This document shows, in pieces, positions 24,277 through 32,336 of a stretch of DNA of 64,000 nt. Positions within the stretch are counted from its first letter, which is position 1; each line of letters starts with the position of its first letter. The DNA comes from PALSA-612 sp963773055 (GTDB lineage: Bacteria > Actinomycetota > Thermoleophilia > Gaiellales > Gaiellaceae), in the NCBI GenBank assembly GCA_963773055.1, contig CAVYZL010000004.1:1-64000 (forward strand). Direction: 5' to 3'. The notes under the pieces are model-generated. The model had not been told where the DNA came from. It saw only the letters and a list, made by a program, of their open reading frames with translations, and ran no database searches. Both the position numbers and the translations under genes were made by a program.

Positions 24277-25013
24277 TGGCGGACGTCGTCCTTCGCTCGG
24301 AGAACCTCCACAAGCGCTACGACGAGCTCGAGGTGCTGCGGGGCGTCACGTTCGAGGTCGACCGCGGCCAGGTGAAGGTGATCATCGGGCCCTCGGGGTC
24401 GGGCAAGTCGACGCTCCTCCGTTGTCTCGCGCTGCTGGAGCCGCCCGACGCGGGCAACGTGTATATCGAGTCGCAACGGCTGACCGGTCTTCGCGAGAAG
24501 GAGCTCACGCAGCACCGCTCCGAGGTCGGGATGGTGTTCCAGGGCTTCAACCTCTTCCAGAACATGACTGCGCTCGACAACGTGATGTGCGGCCTCCGTG
24601 AGGTTCGTCGCCTGCCGAAACGCGAGGCGCGAGACCGCGCGGTCGAGTTCCTCGCGCGGGTCGGACTGGCTGACAAGGCGATGCAGTACCCGGACGAGCT
24701 CTCCGGCGGGCAGCAGCAGCGCGTGGCGATCGCGCGGGCCCTCGTCATGCGACCGAAGGCGATGCTGTTCGACGAGCCGACCTCGGCACTCGACGTCGAG
24801 CTCGTGCGCGAGGTGCTCGACGTGATGGAGTCGCTCGCGCAGGAGGGCATGACGATGGTGGTGGTCACCCACGAGCTCCGCTTCGCCCACCACGTTGCGA
24901 GCACGGTACTGATGATGGATGAGGGGAGGATCGTCGAGGAGGCCTCGCCGGATGCGTTCTTCTCGGCGCCGAAGGAGGAACGAACGCGACGCTTTCTCGC
25001 CCTCGTGGAGTGA
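24276..25013 (+). CDS. Amino-acid ABC transporter ATP-binding protein (GlnQ family)
   Basis: 245 aa. Walker A GPSGSGKST, Q-loop VFQGFNLF, signature LSGGQQQRVAIARAL, Walker B AMLFDEPTSALD and switch VVVTHELRFA are all intact. The ENLHKRYDELEVLRGVTFEV start and length are typical of polar amino-acid importers. It is coupled to the permease gene by a one-base overlap and closes the operon. The spacer after it holds a hairpin at 25110-25148. Confidence 0.93.
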   Translation: MADVVLRSENLHKRYDELEVLRGVTFEVDRGQVKVIIGPSGSGKSTLLRCLALLEPPDAGNVYIESQRLTGLREKELTQHRSEVGMVFQGFNLFQNMTALDNVMCGLREVRRLPKREARDRAVEFLARVGLADKAMQYPDELSGGQQQRVAIARALVMRPKAMLFDEPTSALDVELVREVLDVMESLAQEGMTMVVVTHELRFAHHVASTVLMMDEGRIVEEASPDAFFSAPKEERTRRFLALVE

Positions 25014-25109
25014 CGAAGATCTAGCCGCGCACGGCGCGGCCGCGCGAACGAGCGCATCGGCTTCAGTTGACGCGTGTCAACTTTGTGTCCGGATCGCTGA
25101 ACGCGGTGC

Positions 25110-25148
25110 CCGCACCCCGCCGTAACTTGCGCCAGCGGCAGGGTGCGG
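25110..25148. terminator. Inverted repeat between convergent ABC and cold-shock genes
   Basis: CCGCACCC (25110-25117) pairs with GGGTGCGG (25141-25148) over a 23-base loop. Its position between convergent genes suits a bidirectional terminator; no T-run is present. Confidence 0.4.
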
Positions 25149-25169
25149 TTGGTCGAGCCTCGCTCGCGC

Positions 25170-25382
25170 TCAGCTGGCGCTGGCGATCACAACGTTGGTC
25201 GCTTGCGGTCCCTTCTCGCCCTGCTCGGGCTCGAACTCGACCTTGGCGCCCTCGGCCAGCGACTTGAAGCCGCTGCCACCGATACCGCTGTGATGCACGA
25301 ATAGATCCTCACCACCGCCATCAGGCGTGATGAAGCCGTAGCCCTTGTCATCGTTGAACCACTTGACTGTTCCAGTTGCCAT
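25170..25382 (-). CDS. Cold-shock protein (CspA family)
   Basis: 70 aa from ATG 25382, GGGAGGTG upstream. MATGTVKWFNDDKGYGFITPDGG contains RNP1 (KGYGFI), and DLFVHHSGI contains RNP2 (LFVHH). The sequence is a full single OB-fold CSD. It binds single-stranded RNA/DNA and acts as an RNA chaperone in cold or growth transitions. It is transcribed alone. Confidence 0.95.
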   Translation of the reverse strand: MATGTVKWFNDDKGYGFITPDGGGEDLFVHHSGIGGSGFKSLAEGAKVEFEPEQGEKGPQATNVVIASAS

Positions 25383-25449
25383 AAAAACACCTCCCTCCGT
25401 TACTCATGAACGGGCAGAGGAGGCGGAGATCCGCAACCGGTACGCGCTC

Positions 25450-26490
25450 TTAGTCCGACATAGCGTAGCTGGTGCTCGCGGTCCGGTGCCGGGCCAGTGC
25501 GCCGATCGCGAGCGAGCCAACGATCCCGCAGACGGTGACGACGAGCGCGCTCGTTACGACCAGGAGTCCTGAGGCGAGCGAGAAGTTGATCGCGATGTCC
25601 TTGCCGACGCCGAGCGCGAGCAGAATCGCGGCCGACGCGCCTGCATTCACGACCGCACCCCCGGAGGTGATCGGGATTACGCCGGCAGCAGCCCCAAGGC
25701 AGATCACCGAGAGCGCGGTCGTCGGCGAGAACGAGAACCCAAGCGCTGCTAGGAGCGCGGCGCTGCCGAATGCGCGCGCGGACCAGCAGGCGAAGAGGTA
25801 AAACCAGGCGACGGTGGCGCTGCGCCGTCCATGGGGCGTCGTGTGGTGCGCGATCTGCTCGGTGATTGTGCGCAGGCGGCGGCTCCGGCGCAGCACTGGC
25901 AGCCGCAGCAGGCGCACGCCAACGACGAGCAGCGTGCAGCAGCCGACGCCGAACGCGACGACGATCAGCAGCGGTCCGAGGAGGGCAGCCCCACTCGTCG
26001 CCGTCGCCGAGATTGCGAGCGGCAACATTGCGATCCCGTCGATCATCCCGAGGGAGATGATCGACAGAACGATCGCCTCGAGCCCGATGCGGATACCGCC
26101 GAGCTTTCGCAAGACGCCGACCTTGACCACGTAGTCGAGGCGGAAGGGGAGCACGGCGCCGCTCGCCGCGGCCGCGCCGACTGAGGCAAGGCAGCGAGCC
26201 TGGTCTGGGCACTGCCCCGGCGGAAACAGCCGGTGCCAGCCGCGTGCGCGGAAGACGAAGCTGGCCAGATAGGCGAACCCGGCAGTCGCGGCAAGCAACG
26301 GGCGAACGTTCGCGAGCGGCCAGCTCGAGTCAGTCAGCCGCCGCGCGACGAGGATGGAAGCAGCGATGGCGAGCAACGCGAAGGCGACGCCGGTCACCAA
26401 CCGCCGAGGCTGCCCTGCCGCCACGGCGCTGAAGAGATCGCGCGCTGCGCTTTCAGGCGCGGTCCCGCATCTCCCTCCTTGTGCGGCCAT
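25450..26490 (-). CDS. Lysylphosphatidylglycerol synthase TM-region/YbhN-like membrane protein
   Basis: 346 aa from ATG 26490, whose A is shared with the stop of the upstream regulator (TGATG). The GGAAGG before it and the family length favour this start. Seven or eight hydrophobic helices; the segment SGAVLPFRLDYVVKVGVLRKLGG and the glycine-rich AAAGVIPITSGGAVVNAGASAAILLALGV are typical of the UPF0104/LPG_synthase_TM (AglD-like) flippase half without the synthase domain. Likely role in lipid or glycolipid translocation. It is translationally coupled to an XRE-type regulator, so it is probably controlled by it or works with it. Confidence 0.72.
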   Translation of the reverse strand: MAAQGGRCGTAPESAARDLFSAVAAGQPRRLVTGVAFALLAIAASILVARRLTDSSWPLANVRPLLAATAGFAYLASFVFRARGWHRLFPPGQCPDQARCLASVGAAAASGAVLPFRLDYVVKVGVLRKLGGIRIGLEAIVLSIISLGMIDGIAMLPLAISATATSGAALLGPLLIVVAFGVGCCTLLVVGVRLLRLPVLRRSRRLRTITEQIAHHTTPHGRRSATVAWFYLFACWSARAFGSAALLAALGFSFSPTTALSVICLGAAAGVIPITSGGAVVNAGASAAILLALGVGKDIAINFSLASGLLVVTSALVVTVCGIVGSLAIGALARHRTASTSYAMSD

Positions 26491-27377
26491 CACCTTCCGC
26501 TCTTTGATTTCGACGACGAACGGTTCTTGGTCCTTCCGTTCTCGGCCGTCCAGGCGGGCAGGTTGCGGACGAGCTCGAACGCTTCTTCGGGGGTTTGGAC
26601 AGACCCGAGGATGGCCGTCTCGGCCCGGAGCAGCGAGAGAGCCAGCTGCTCCTGGGAGAACTCGAGCACTTTCCTGCGCCGCTCGTGCCCGAGCTGACGC
26701 CACGCCTCGAGCAACTGACGCAGCTCCGGATCGTCAGGTGTGATCTGACCCGAGAACTGCCGCCAGGCATCGAGCACCTCACCGCCACCGGCCGTGTCCA
26801 CGAAGAGGCGTCCGGCTAGGGCGCGCGTCGCCTCACTTGGAGCATCCTCGAGCTGCTCCAACTGCCGGCGCTTCTGGTCGACCTCGACCGCGCGCTGTTG
26901 GGCAAGCATCCCGACCTCGCGCAACCGCTTGCGAGAGTCGCGTGTCGGCTCGGCTGACACTCGCTCGCGACGCGCGTCCAGATCCTGCTGAATCCCTGTC
27001 AGCGCCTTCTCGGCATCGGCCAGCTCGTCCCGGAGTCGACACTCTTGCGTCTCCTCGGCGTCGAGTCGCAAGAGTGCTGGCGCGTGCTCGGCTCGGCTCG
27101 GCTCGGGCAGCGCCTCGATCGCCTGCCGCAGGAGCTGCTGTGCCCTAGTCCCGCGAATGTGTCCCGCAAAGACAAGAAGCAGCTGGGCGTCCCGACCGAG
27201 GGCCTTAGCGAGTCTTACGAGCGTCTCGGCAACGGGCCGGTCAACCTCGCCCGCCTCGATCCGGCTGATCTGCGCAGCCGAAAGGCCGCTCCGTCGTGCC
27301 AGTTCCCGCATCGACAGGCGCGCACGCACTCTCGCCTCTCTGATGACCTCAGCCAGCGTCTGTTCTTGGTCTTGCAT
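26490..27377 (-). CDS. XRE-family HTH protein with long helical C-terminal part
   Basis: 295 aa. Residues 9-62 are a clear HTH_XRE (EVIREARVRARLSMRELARRSGLSAAQISRIEAGEV). Residues about 105-175 are charged and heptad-like (LRDELADAEKALTGIQQDLDARRERV...RRQLEQLEDA), a probable coiled coil. A later helical segment (QLLEAWRQLGHERRRKVLEFSQEQL) and a basic, Ser/Lys-rich end follow. I do not recognise the C-terminal domain. It is overlapped by the membrane protein gene downstream. Confidence 0.75.
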   Translation of the reverse strand: MQDQEQTLAEVIREARVRARLSMRELARRSGLSAAQISRIEAGEVDRPVAETLVRLAKALGRDAQLLLVFAGHIRGTRAQQLLRQAIEALPEPSRAEHAPALLRLDAEETQECRLRDELADAEKALTGIQQDLDARRERVSAEPTRDSRKRLREVGMLAQQRAVEVDQKRRQLEQLEDAPSEATRALAGRLFVDTAGGGEVLDAWRQFSGQITPDDPELRQLLEAWRQLGHERRRKVLEFSQEQLALSLLRAETAILGSVQTPEEAFELVRNLPAWTAENGRTKNRSSSKSKSGR

Positions 27378-27430
27378 CGGGCTTCAGCTATAAGTCTACC
27401 ACTCATGTAACGTTGTGCAAATAGTAGCGT

Positions 27431-27459
27431 TACTTAAAGCAACGCGATCGTGCTATACT
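27431..27459 (+). promoter_or_regulatory. Probable promoter of the ABM-fold gene
   Basis: TTACTT (27431-27436), a 17-base spacer and TATACT (27454-27459) face the gene at 27599, leaving a 5' leader of about 135 bases. The AT-rich stretch 27400-27460 also holds the upstream region of the divergent XRE gene. Confidence 0.5.
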
Positions 27460-27598
27460 CGCTAAGCGCGTGGGCCAAGCGCGGAAGGCGCCGAGGCTCC
27501 ATTGCTCTTCCTCTTCGTCTCTTAGACCTGGCTTGAGTGCGCTGGGAGAGCTCAACCGAGCTCTCCGTCCTGCAGCACGAGAAGCGAAGGAGCACCTT

Positions 27599-27913
27599 AT
27601 GTATGCCACAGTGAGACGCTACGAAGGAATCGACAAGGGCCGCGCCAACGAGGTTACGAAGAAGGTCGGTGAGAAGCTCGTGCCGCGCATGAGCAAGCTC
27701 CCCGGCTTCGGCGGCTACTTCGTGATCGAGGCTGGTGAAGGCGTGATGACGTCCATCAACCTCTTCGAGACGGCCGACCAGGCTCACGAGTCGACGCGCG
27801 TCGCGGCAACGTGGATCCGCGAGGAGAACCTCGAGACCGCACTTCCGAACACGCCGAAGATCACCGCCGGCGAAGTCGTCGTGCACGAGACGAACGGAGC
27901 GTTCAAGGCGTAA
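27599..27913 (+). CDS. ABM-type dimeric alpha-beta barrel protein
   Basis: 104 aa from ATG 27599, AAGGAG upstream. MYATVRRYEGIDKGRANEVTKKVGEKLVPRMSKLPGFGGYFVIEAGEGVMTSINLFET has the layout of antibiotic-biosynthesis-monooxygenase-like ferredoxin folds (strand, helix, GF-GY, second strand). Catalytic residues cannot be assigned. It is monocistronic, with a promoter and a perfect terminator, so it is probably well expressed. Role unknown; many such proteins act on quinones or as stress proteins. Confidence 0.75.
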   Translation: MYATVRRYEGIDKGRANEVTKKVGEKLVPRMSKLPGFGGYFVIEAGEGVMTSINLFETADQAHESTRVAATWIREENLETALPNTPKITAGEVVVHETNGAFKA

Positions 27914-27937
27914 CCGCCTCGAGCAGCTCTGTACCGC

Positions 27938-27965
27938 GAGAAGGCCCGCTTCGGCGGGCCTTCTC
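27938..27965 (+). terminator. Hairpin terminator with TTCG tetraloop
   Basis: GAGAAGGCCCGC (27938-27949) and GCGGGCCTTCTC (27954-27965) form a perfect 12-bp stem closed by TTCG, 24 bases after the stop of the ABM-fold gene. No long T-run follows. Confidence 0.85.
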
Positions 27966-28037
27966 TGCGTCCAGCGCACATGCTCCGCGGGCGCACGAGC
28001 CTTGCCGGTGGCTTGGACTGGTTTAAGGTGGTCCGGC

Positions 28038-28265
28038 ATGGCAGAGCGACTGAGGGTGTGGCTTGTCGGTGGTCACGAGTGCGACCTCGACCTCGGAGAA
28101 GGCTCAGCTCTTGCGCTGATGGAGAAGATCGAGAACGCCGGTGATCGCAATTGGTTTTCGTCGGACGACGGGCGCTCTCGTGTACGCGGGAGCGCGATCG
28201 TCAGGATTGAGATCGAAGGTCACGCTGATACGCCGCACGACCCTGTCGAGCGGGGAAGCTCGTAG
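28038..28265 (+). CDS. Small hypothetical protein
   Basis: 75 aa from ATG 28038. MAERLRVWLVGGHECDLDLGEG... reads as a small beta-rich domain with one Cys and a conserved-looking NWFSSDDGRSRVRGSAIVRIEIEG. Codon use is typical of the window. I do not recognise the family. It stands alone after the terminator. The following 270 bases hold a 40-codon frame at 28282 (MPESGLPSRIYKEHEMW...) that I would not call, and the cyclase stub below. Confidence 0.5.
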   Translation: MAERLRVWLVGGHECDLDLGEGSALALMEKIENAGDRNWFSSDDGRSRVRGSAIVRIEIEGHADTPHDPVERGSS

Positions 28266-28438
28266 GGGAGGGGCGGCACACATGCCCGAGAGCGGACTAC
28301 CAAGCCGGATCTACAAAGAACACGAGATGTGGCACGTCGACTCCGGCCGTCAGCGGACCCTAACTGCGCGGCGATTCGATCCGGCTCCGAGCCGGCGACG
28401 GTGATCGTCGTTCTCCCAGCACCCTAGGCTTCGCCCGC

Positions 28439-28480
28439 ATGTCCGAGCTTCCGCGGGGGACCGTCACCTTCCTCTTTACG
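28439..28480 (+). pseudogene. 5' stub of a class III adenylate/guanylate cyclase gene
   Basis: MSELPRGTVTFLFT is the near-universal start of one actinobacterial class III cyclase group (normally followed by DIEGST). After 14 codons the frame leaves the family (ISDARGRFG...), so only the start of the gene remains, cut before the catalytic metal Asp. It abuts the 3' end of the convergent VOC gene. Confidence 0.55.
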
Positions 28481-28534
28481 ATAAGCGACGCGAGAGGCCG
28501 CTTCGGCAGCCTCCCGCGCGTGTGTTGGTGGGGG

Positions 28535-29002
28535 CTAGCTCGACATCGCGGCCATCGCTGCCTGGCCGCGCTCCGCGATCTCTTCCGGCGACAGATCCTC
28601 GACGTGGGTTGCGATCGACCACGTGTGGCCGAACGGGTCGGAGACGGAGCCGAAGCGGTCACCCCAGAACATGTCCTCGACCTCCATCGTCACCGTCGCG
28701 CCGGCGTCGACCGCCTGCTTGACGGCGGCGTCGACATCCTCGACGTACATGAAGATGCTCGCGGTCGAGCCGCCGACCTCCGCAGGCGGCCGGACGGTCG
28801 ACTGCGGGAACGGGTCGGAGATCATCACCAGCGAGTTGCCGATCTTGAGCTCGGCGTGGCCGATCTTGCCGCCGGGAGCGTCCATCCGCATCAGCTCCGT
28901 GGCGCCGAACGCCTGCTTGTAGAACTCGATCGCCTTGGCCGCGTCCTCGACTGCGAGGTACGGCGTTAGCGTGCGGTACCCGTCGGGAATGGGCTTCGTC
29001 AT
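28535..29002 (-). CDS. VOC-superfamily protein (PhnB-like)
   Basis: 155 aa from ATG 29002. PDGYRTLTPYLAVEDAAKAIEFYKQAFGATELMRM, IGHAELKIGNSLVMISD and DPFGHTWSIATHVEDLSPEEI are the characteristic PhnB/glyoxalase-superfamily segments. Metal ligands are not the glyoxalase I set. These proteins are usually small dimeric dioxygenase/lyase-like or binding proteins of unknown substrate. It is a single gene. Confidence 0.85.
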   Translation of the reverse strand: MTKPIPDGYRTLTPYLAVEDAAKAIEFYKQAFGATELMRMDAPGGKIGHAELKIGNSLVMISDPFPQSTVRPPAEVGGSTASIFMYVEDVDAAVKQAVDAGATVTMEVEDMFWGDRFGSVSDPFGHTWSIATHVEDLSPEEIAERGQAAMAAMSS

Positions 29003-29130
29003 GAGTCCCCCTCTGGTCGCTGAACGAAGCTTCTCCATCGTATGTGCGCCCGTTCGTTGCAGATGAAACCTGCGCGAGCTACGATCGCCGCGCGTCCTCT
29101 TCGCCGCGAAGGAGATCGGAGGAAGCAACG

Positions 29131-30483
29131 TTGCGCGTACGTCTCACGCCCGTCCTGCTCACGCTCTCGCTGCTCGCGGGCGTCACGGTCTCGGCGAGCG
29201 CCGGTGCGTCGGCCGGGTCGTGGAAGCAGATCAGCCACGCGCACAACGGGACCAAGGCGAACCTCGGGCTCGCGCGCGGTAAGGACGGCATGCTCCACGT
29301 GCTCTGGGCCGGTCCGCTGGGGCGCGGCTACTCGGCGATCTACGACACGCCGATCGCGGCTTCCGGGGCGGTCGGGAAGGCCCAAGCCGTGGTCTCGGGC
29401 TGGGTCAGCGTCCAGCCACCGCGCGCCGCGGCGGCGCCGGACGGCTCCATCCATGCCCTCATCAGCGGTCAGAAGACGAACGCGAATAACGATCCGTTCT
29501 CCGGCCTGAACGAGGCGATCGGGCCCGGATCGTGGAAGCTCGGGCAGAAGGCGTTCGGCCGCTCCTCGATCACGGTGGCGTCGAACGCCGACGTGGCGAC
29601 CGGGCTCCTGAAGAACGGTCAGCTCGTCAGTGCTTGGCAGTCAGCGGCCTCGCTCCTGTTCCAGGTCGGCGTCGACCCGAACACACAGCCGCAGGACATC
29701 ACACCGTCGGATCTCGGAGACAGTCCCGTCCTGGCCGTCGACCCGGGGACAGGCGCAGCCGTGATCGCCTACCACGGCGTGAAGGACGGGCAGAACTACT
29801 TCCGCCAGATCGCCCCGTCCGTCGGCCAGCCGCAGGCGATCCCGGGATCGAAGGGCGACGGGCCGACGATCGCCGCTCGGAGCGCCGGTGGCGTGTTCAC
29901 GGCATTCGTCGAGGGAGGCCGCGTCGTGCTCTACCAGCTCGGGGGCAAGGCGAGGAAGGTGCCGATGCCGAAAGGCGCGCGTGTGTTGACGGCGAGCGTC
30001 GCCGCCGGGCCCGACGGCAGGCTCTGGGTCTTCTATGGCGACGAGCAGAAGACATATGTCACCCGGTCGAGCCGGCACGTCTCGGGTTGGGAGCCCGTGC
30101 AGGCGCTGAAGTCGCCGCCGAAGACGGTCCAGTACTTCCGGCTCGAGGGCGAAGGCTCGGCCGGGTCGCTCGACCTGTTCGCGGACATCACCGTCGACGG
30201 CCAGACAAAGGACGGCTCGTACGCGACGCACGTGCAGCCGAAGCTCTCACTGGGGACGTCGAAGAAGACCGGCAAGAAGGGAGCAACCCTCGTCACGGTG
30301 CACGTGACGGACGCAGGCGACCCGGTGGCAGGCGCCAAGGTGAAGGGCCTGCCCGGCGGCACGAAGACGACCGATGCGAAGGGTCTCGTCGTCGTCACGT
30401 TCCCGAAGGGGAAGGGCGGGAAGCTCTCGCTGACGGCGACGAAGGCAGGCTACGTCTCTGCGCAGGCTCGCCTTTCCGTCTGA
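29131..30483 (+). CDS. Secreted beta-propeller-like protein with C-terminal Ig-like domain
   Basis: 450 aa from TTG 29131, selected because GGAGGAAG sits upstream and the next residues (VRLTPVLLTLSLLAGVTVSASAGASAG) form a signal peptide. Residues about 40-350 contain repeated GKDGMLHVLW / APDGSIHAL / GPDGRLWVFY units, the D-G-x-(I/L)-H/W-x-(L/V) pattern of sialidase- or sortilin-like propeller blades, with no catalytic set visible. Residues about 365-450 resemble a carboxypeptidase-regulatory-like Ig fold (VHVTDAGDPVAGAKVKGLPGG...). Probably extracellular binding or structural. It is followed after 36 bases by a small ABM-fold gene. Confidence 0.7.
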   Translation: MRVRLTPVLLTLSLLAGVTVSASAGASAGSWKQISHAHNGTKANLGLARGKDGMLHVLWAGPLGRGYSAIYDTPIAASGAVGKAQAVVSGWVSVQPPRAAAAPDGSIHALISGQKTNANNDPFSGLNEAIGPGSWKLGQKAFGRSSITVASNADVATGLLKNGQLVSAWQSAASLLFQVGVDPNTQPQDITPSDLGDSPVLAVDPGTGAAVIAYHGVKDGQNYFRQIAPSVGQPQAIPGSKGDGPTIAARSAGGVFTAFVEGGRVVLYQLGGKARKVPMPKGARVLTASVAAGPDGRLWVFYGDEQKTYVTRSSRHVSGWEPVQALKSPPKTVQYFRLEGEGSAGSLDLFADITVDGQTKDGSYATHVQPKLSLGTSKKTGKKGATLVTVHVTDAGDPVAGAKVKGLPGGTKTTDAKGLVVVTFPKGKGGKLSLTATKAGYVSAQARLSV

Positions 30484-30519
30484 TTAGGATCGTCCTTTCA
30501 CCGATGAACGGAGGGAGCA

Positions 30520-30873
30520 ATGGGCACAGTCGGCTGGCTGGTCGAGGGCAACATCAAGGAGGGCAAGCTCGACGAGTTCAACGAGCTGAAGGAGGAGATG
30601 ATCGAGGGGTCGTCGACGGAGCCCGGCACCCTCAACTACGAGTGGTATATCGCGGAAGACGGCTCGACCTTCACGATCTGGGAGAAGTACGCGGACCCCG
30701 AGGCAACGCTGACGCATTTCAACGGCTTCGTCGAGAAGTGGTCCGGCCGGTTCATCGAGTGCTTCGAGCCGACGCGGTTCATCGTCTACGGCGACGCCGA
30801 CGACAAGGTGAAGAACGCGATCGCCGGCATGGGGCCTGACTATCAGAAGCACTGGGGTGGCTTCGCCCGCTAG
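30520..30873 (+). CDS. ABM-fold putative quinol monooxygenase
   Basis: 117 aa from ATG 30520, GGAGGGAG upstream. VGWLVEGNIKEGKLDEFNELKEEMIEGSSTEPGTLNYEWYIAEDGSTFTIWEKYAD matches the antibiotic_biosynthesis_monooxygenase fold (strand, helix, PGTLNYEW, W-E-x-Y). Such enzymes oxidise quinols or polyketides without cofactor, or simply bind them. Its last 17 bases overlap the next gene. Confidence 0.8.
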   Translation: MGTVGWLVEGNIKEGKLDEFNELKEEMIEGSSTEPGTLNYEWYIAEDGSTFTIWEKYADPEATLTHFNGFVEKWSGRFIECFEPTRFIVYGDADDKVKNAIAGMGPDYQKHWGGFAR

Positions 30874-31855
30874 CCGGAGCGAGCCGCTCGACACGACAGA
30901 GGTTGCCGCGTACCTCGTCGGTCGCGGCGTACTCGAGCGCGCCGACGGCACCGAGGTCGAGGAGCTGTCGGGCGGCATCTCGGGCGCCGTCTACGCGGTC
31001 CACGCCGAGGGCAAGCGCCTCGTCGTCAAGCAGGCGCTCGAGAGGTTCCGGGTCGAGGACGAATGGCTCGTTCCGCCGGAGCGCGCGCTCGACGAAGCCG
31101 CTGCGCTCGAGCTGATGGCAGAGCTCGCGCCGGGGAGCGTCCCGGCGCTGATCGACCTCGACCGCGAGCGGTTCGTGCTCGTGATGGAGGAAGCGCCAGA
31201 GGGCTGGCGACCGTGGAAGGCGCTGCTCCTCGACGGCGTGGCGGATCCGGCGGTGGCGCAGCGGCTCGGCGAGCTGCTCCGGCTCCTGCACACGAGCACG
31301 GCGGACGTCGAGCTCGGCAGCGCCGCATCGTTCGAGGCGCAGCGCGTCGACCCGTACCTGCGCACGGTCCAGCGGCGCCATCCCACGCTCGCGAGCGAGA
31401 TCGGCGCCTACGTCGACCGGCTGCTCACGACAGACGTCTGCATCGTCCACGGCGACTACTCGCCGAAGAACGTCCTCGTCGGCGACGACGGCCCCCACAG
31501 CGGGCTCTGGGTGATCGACTGGGAGATCGTCCACCGGGGCGATCCCGCGTTCGACGTCGCGTTCCTCCTCAACCACCTGCTGCTGAAGACGATCCACCGG
31601 CCGGCCTCGCGCAACGACTACGAGGCGTGCGGGGCCGCGTTCCTCAACGCCTACGGGCAGGACCTCGACCTCGCCTATGTCCTCGGGCTCGTCGGCTGCC
31701 TGATGCTCGCGCGCGTCGACGGCAAGTCGCCGGCGGAGTACCTGACAGAGCGCGAGCGCGGGACGGCGCTCGCAGCCAGCCTCTCCTTCCTTGCCGAGCC
31801 TCCCGACTCACTCGGGGAGGCGTGGGCGGTCGTCACTCGAGGTCTTCGACCGTGA
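30857..31855 (+). CDS. Aminoglycoside phosphotransferase-like (APH/ChoK fold) protein
   Basis: 332 aa from GTG 30857. Kinase-like layout: Lys58 in RLVVKQA (ATP), HGDYSPKNVL (catalytic Asp200, metal Asn205) and VIDWE (metal Asp221). These are the Brenner-type motifs of the APH superfamily, which phosphorylates small molecules such as aminoglycosides, choline or sugars. Nothing nearby points to antibiotic resistance. The start overlaps the preceding gene by 17 bases. It converges with a GNAT gene (23-base overlap). Confidence 0.85.
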   Translation: MASPASRSEPLDTTEVAAYLVGRGVLERADGTEVEELSGGISGAVYAVHAEGKRLVVKQALERFRVEDEWLVPPERALDEAAALELMAELAPGSVPALIDLDRERFVLVMEEAPEGWRPWKALLLDGVADPAVAQRLGELLRLLHTSTADVELGSAASFEAQRVDPYLRTVQRRHPTLASEIGAYVDRLLTTDVCIVHGDYSPKNVLVGDDGPHSGLWVIDWEIVHRGDPAFDVAFLLNHLLLKTIHRPASRNDYEACGAAFLNAYGQDLDLAYVLGLVGCLMLARVDGKSPAEYLTERERGTALAASLSFLAEPPDSLGEAWAVVTRGLRP

Positions 31856-32336
31856 GCCCGTAGATCACGCCGTCGACCCATTCGCCGTTCCGCTCGTAGG
31901 CGCGGCGCTTCCGGCCCTCGAGCACGAAGCCGACGCGCTCCGCATGCTCGATCGCGCGCTCGTTGAAGCCGTAGACCTCGAGCTGGAGACGGTGGAAGCC
32001 GAGCTCGTCGAAGAGATGGCGCTGGAAGAGGCGCGCCGCCTCGTCTGCCACCCGTCGTCCGCGGAAGTCGGGATGGACGGCCAGCCCGCCGAGGTCGGCG
32101 ATCCGGTTTCGCCCGCCGCGGCTCGAGAAGCGCATCGTGCCAGCGCGCTCGCCGTCGACCTCGATCACGAACAACCCGTGTACCTCCGGCTCGGACGCGT
32201 TCCGCTCGATGTCATCCGCCAACGCCTCGCGGTCGTGCGGCCGGGCGGCGGCGAGGAACGGCTCCACCTCCTCGTGCGCGACGAGCTCGACGAGAAAGTC
32301 GAGGTCGTCGGACCGAGCGCGGCGGATCGCGACCAC
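31833..32336 (-). CDS. GNAT-family N-acetyltransferase (RimJ/RimL-like)
   Basis: 167 aa from GTG 32336, which shares its first base with the EamA stop (TAGTG). IRRARSDDLDFLVEL, LGGLAVHPDFRGRRVADEAARLFQRHLF (acetyl-CoA-binding R-x-x-G/A region) and LQLEVYGFNERAIEHAERVGFVLEGRKRRAY are classic GNAT motifs. The substrate (protein N-terminus, amino acid or drug) is unknown. It is coupled to an EamA exporter. Confidence 0.87.
   Translation of the reverse strand: MVAIRRARSDDLDFLVELVAHEEVEPFLAAARPHDREALADDIERNASEPEVHGLFVIEVDGERAGTMRFSSRGGRNRIADLGGLAVHPDFRGRRVADEAARLFQRHLFDELGFHRLQLEVYGFNERAIEHAERVGFVLEGRKRRAYERNGEWVDGVIYGLTVEDLE

Noticed and set aside
30857..31855. Antibiotic resistance gene (aminoglycoside phosphotransferase)
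   Set aside because: The fold motifs are general to the APH/choline kinase superfamily; nothing in the sequence or context specifies an antibiotic.
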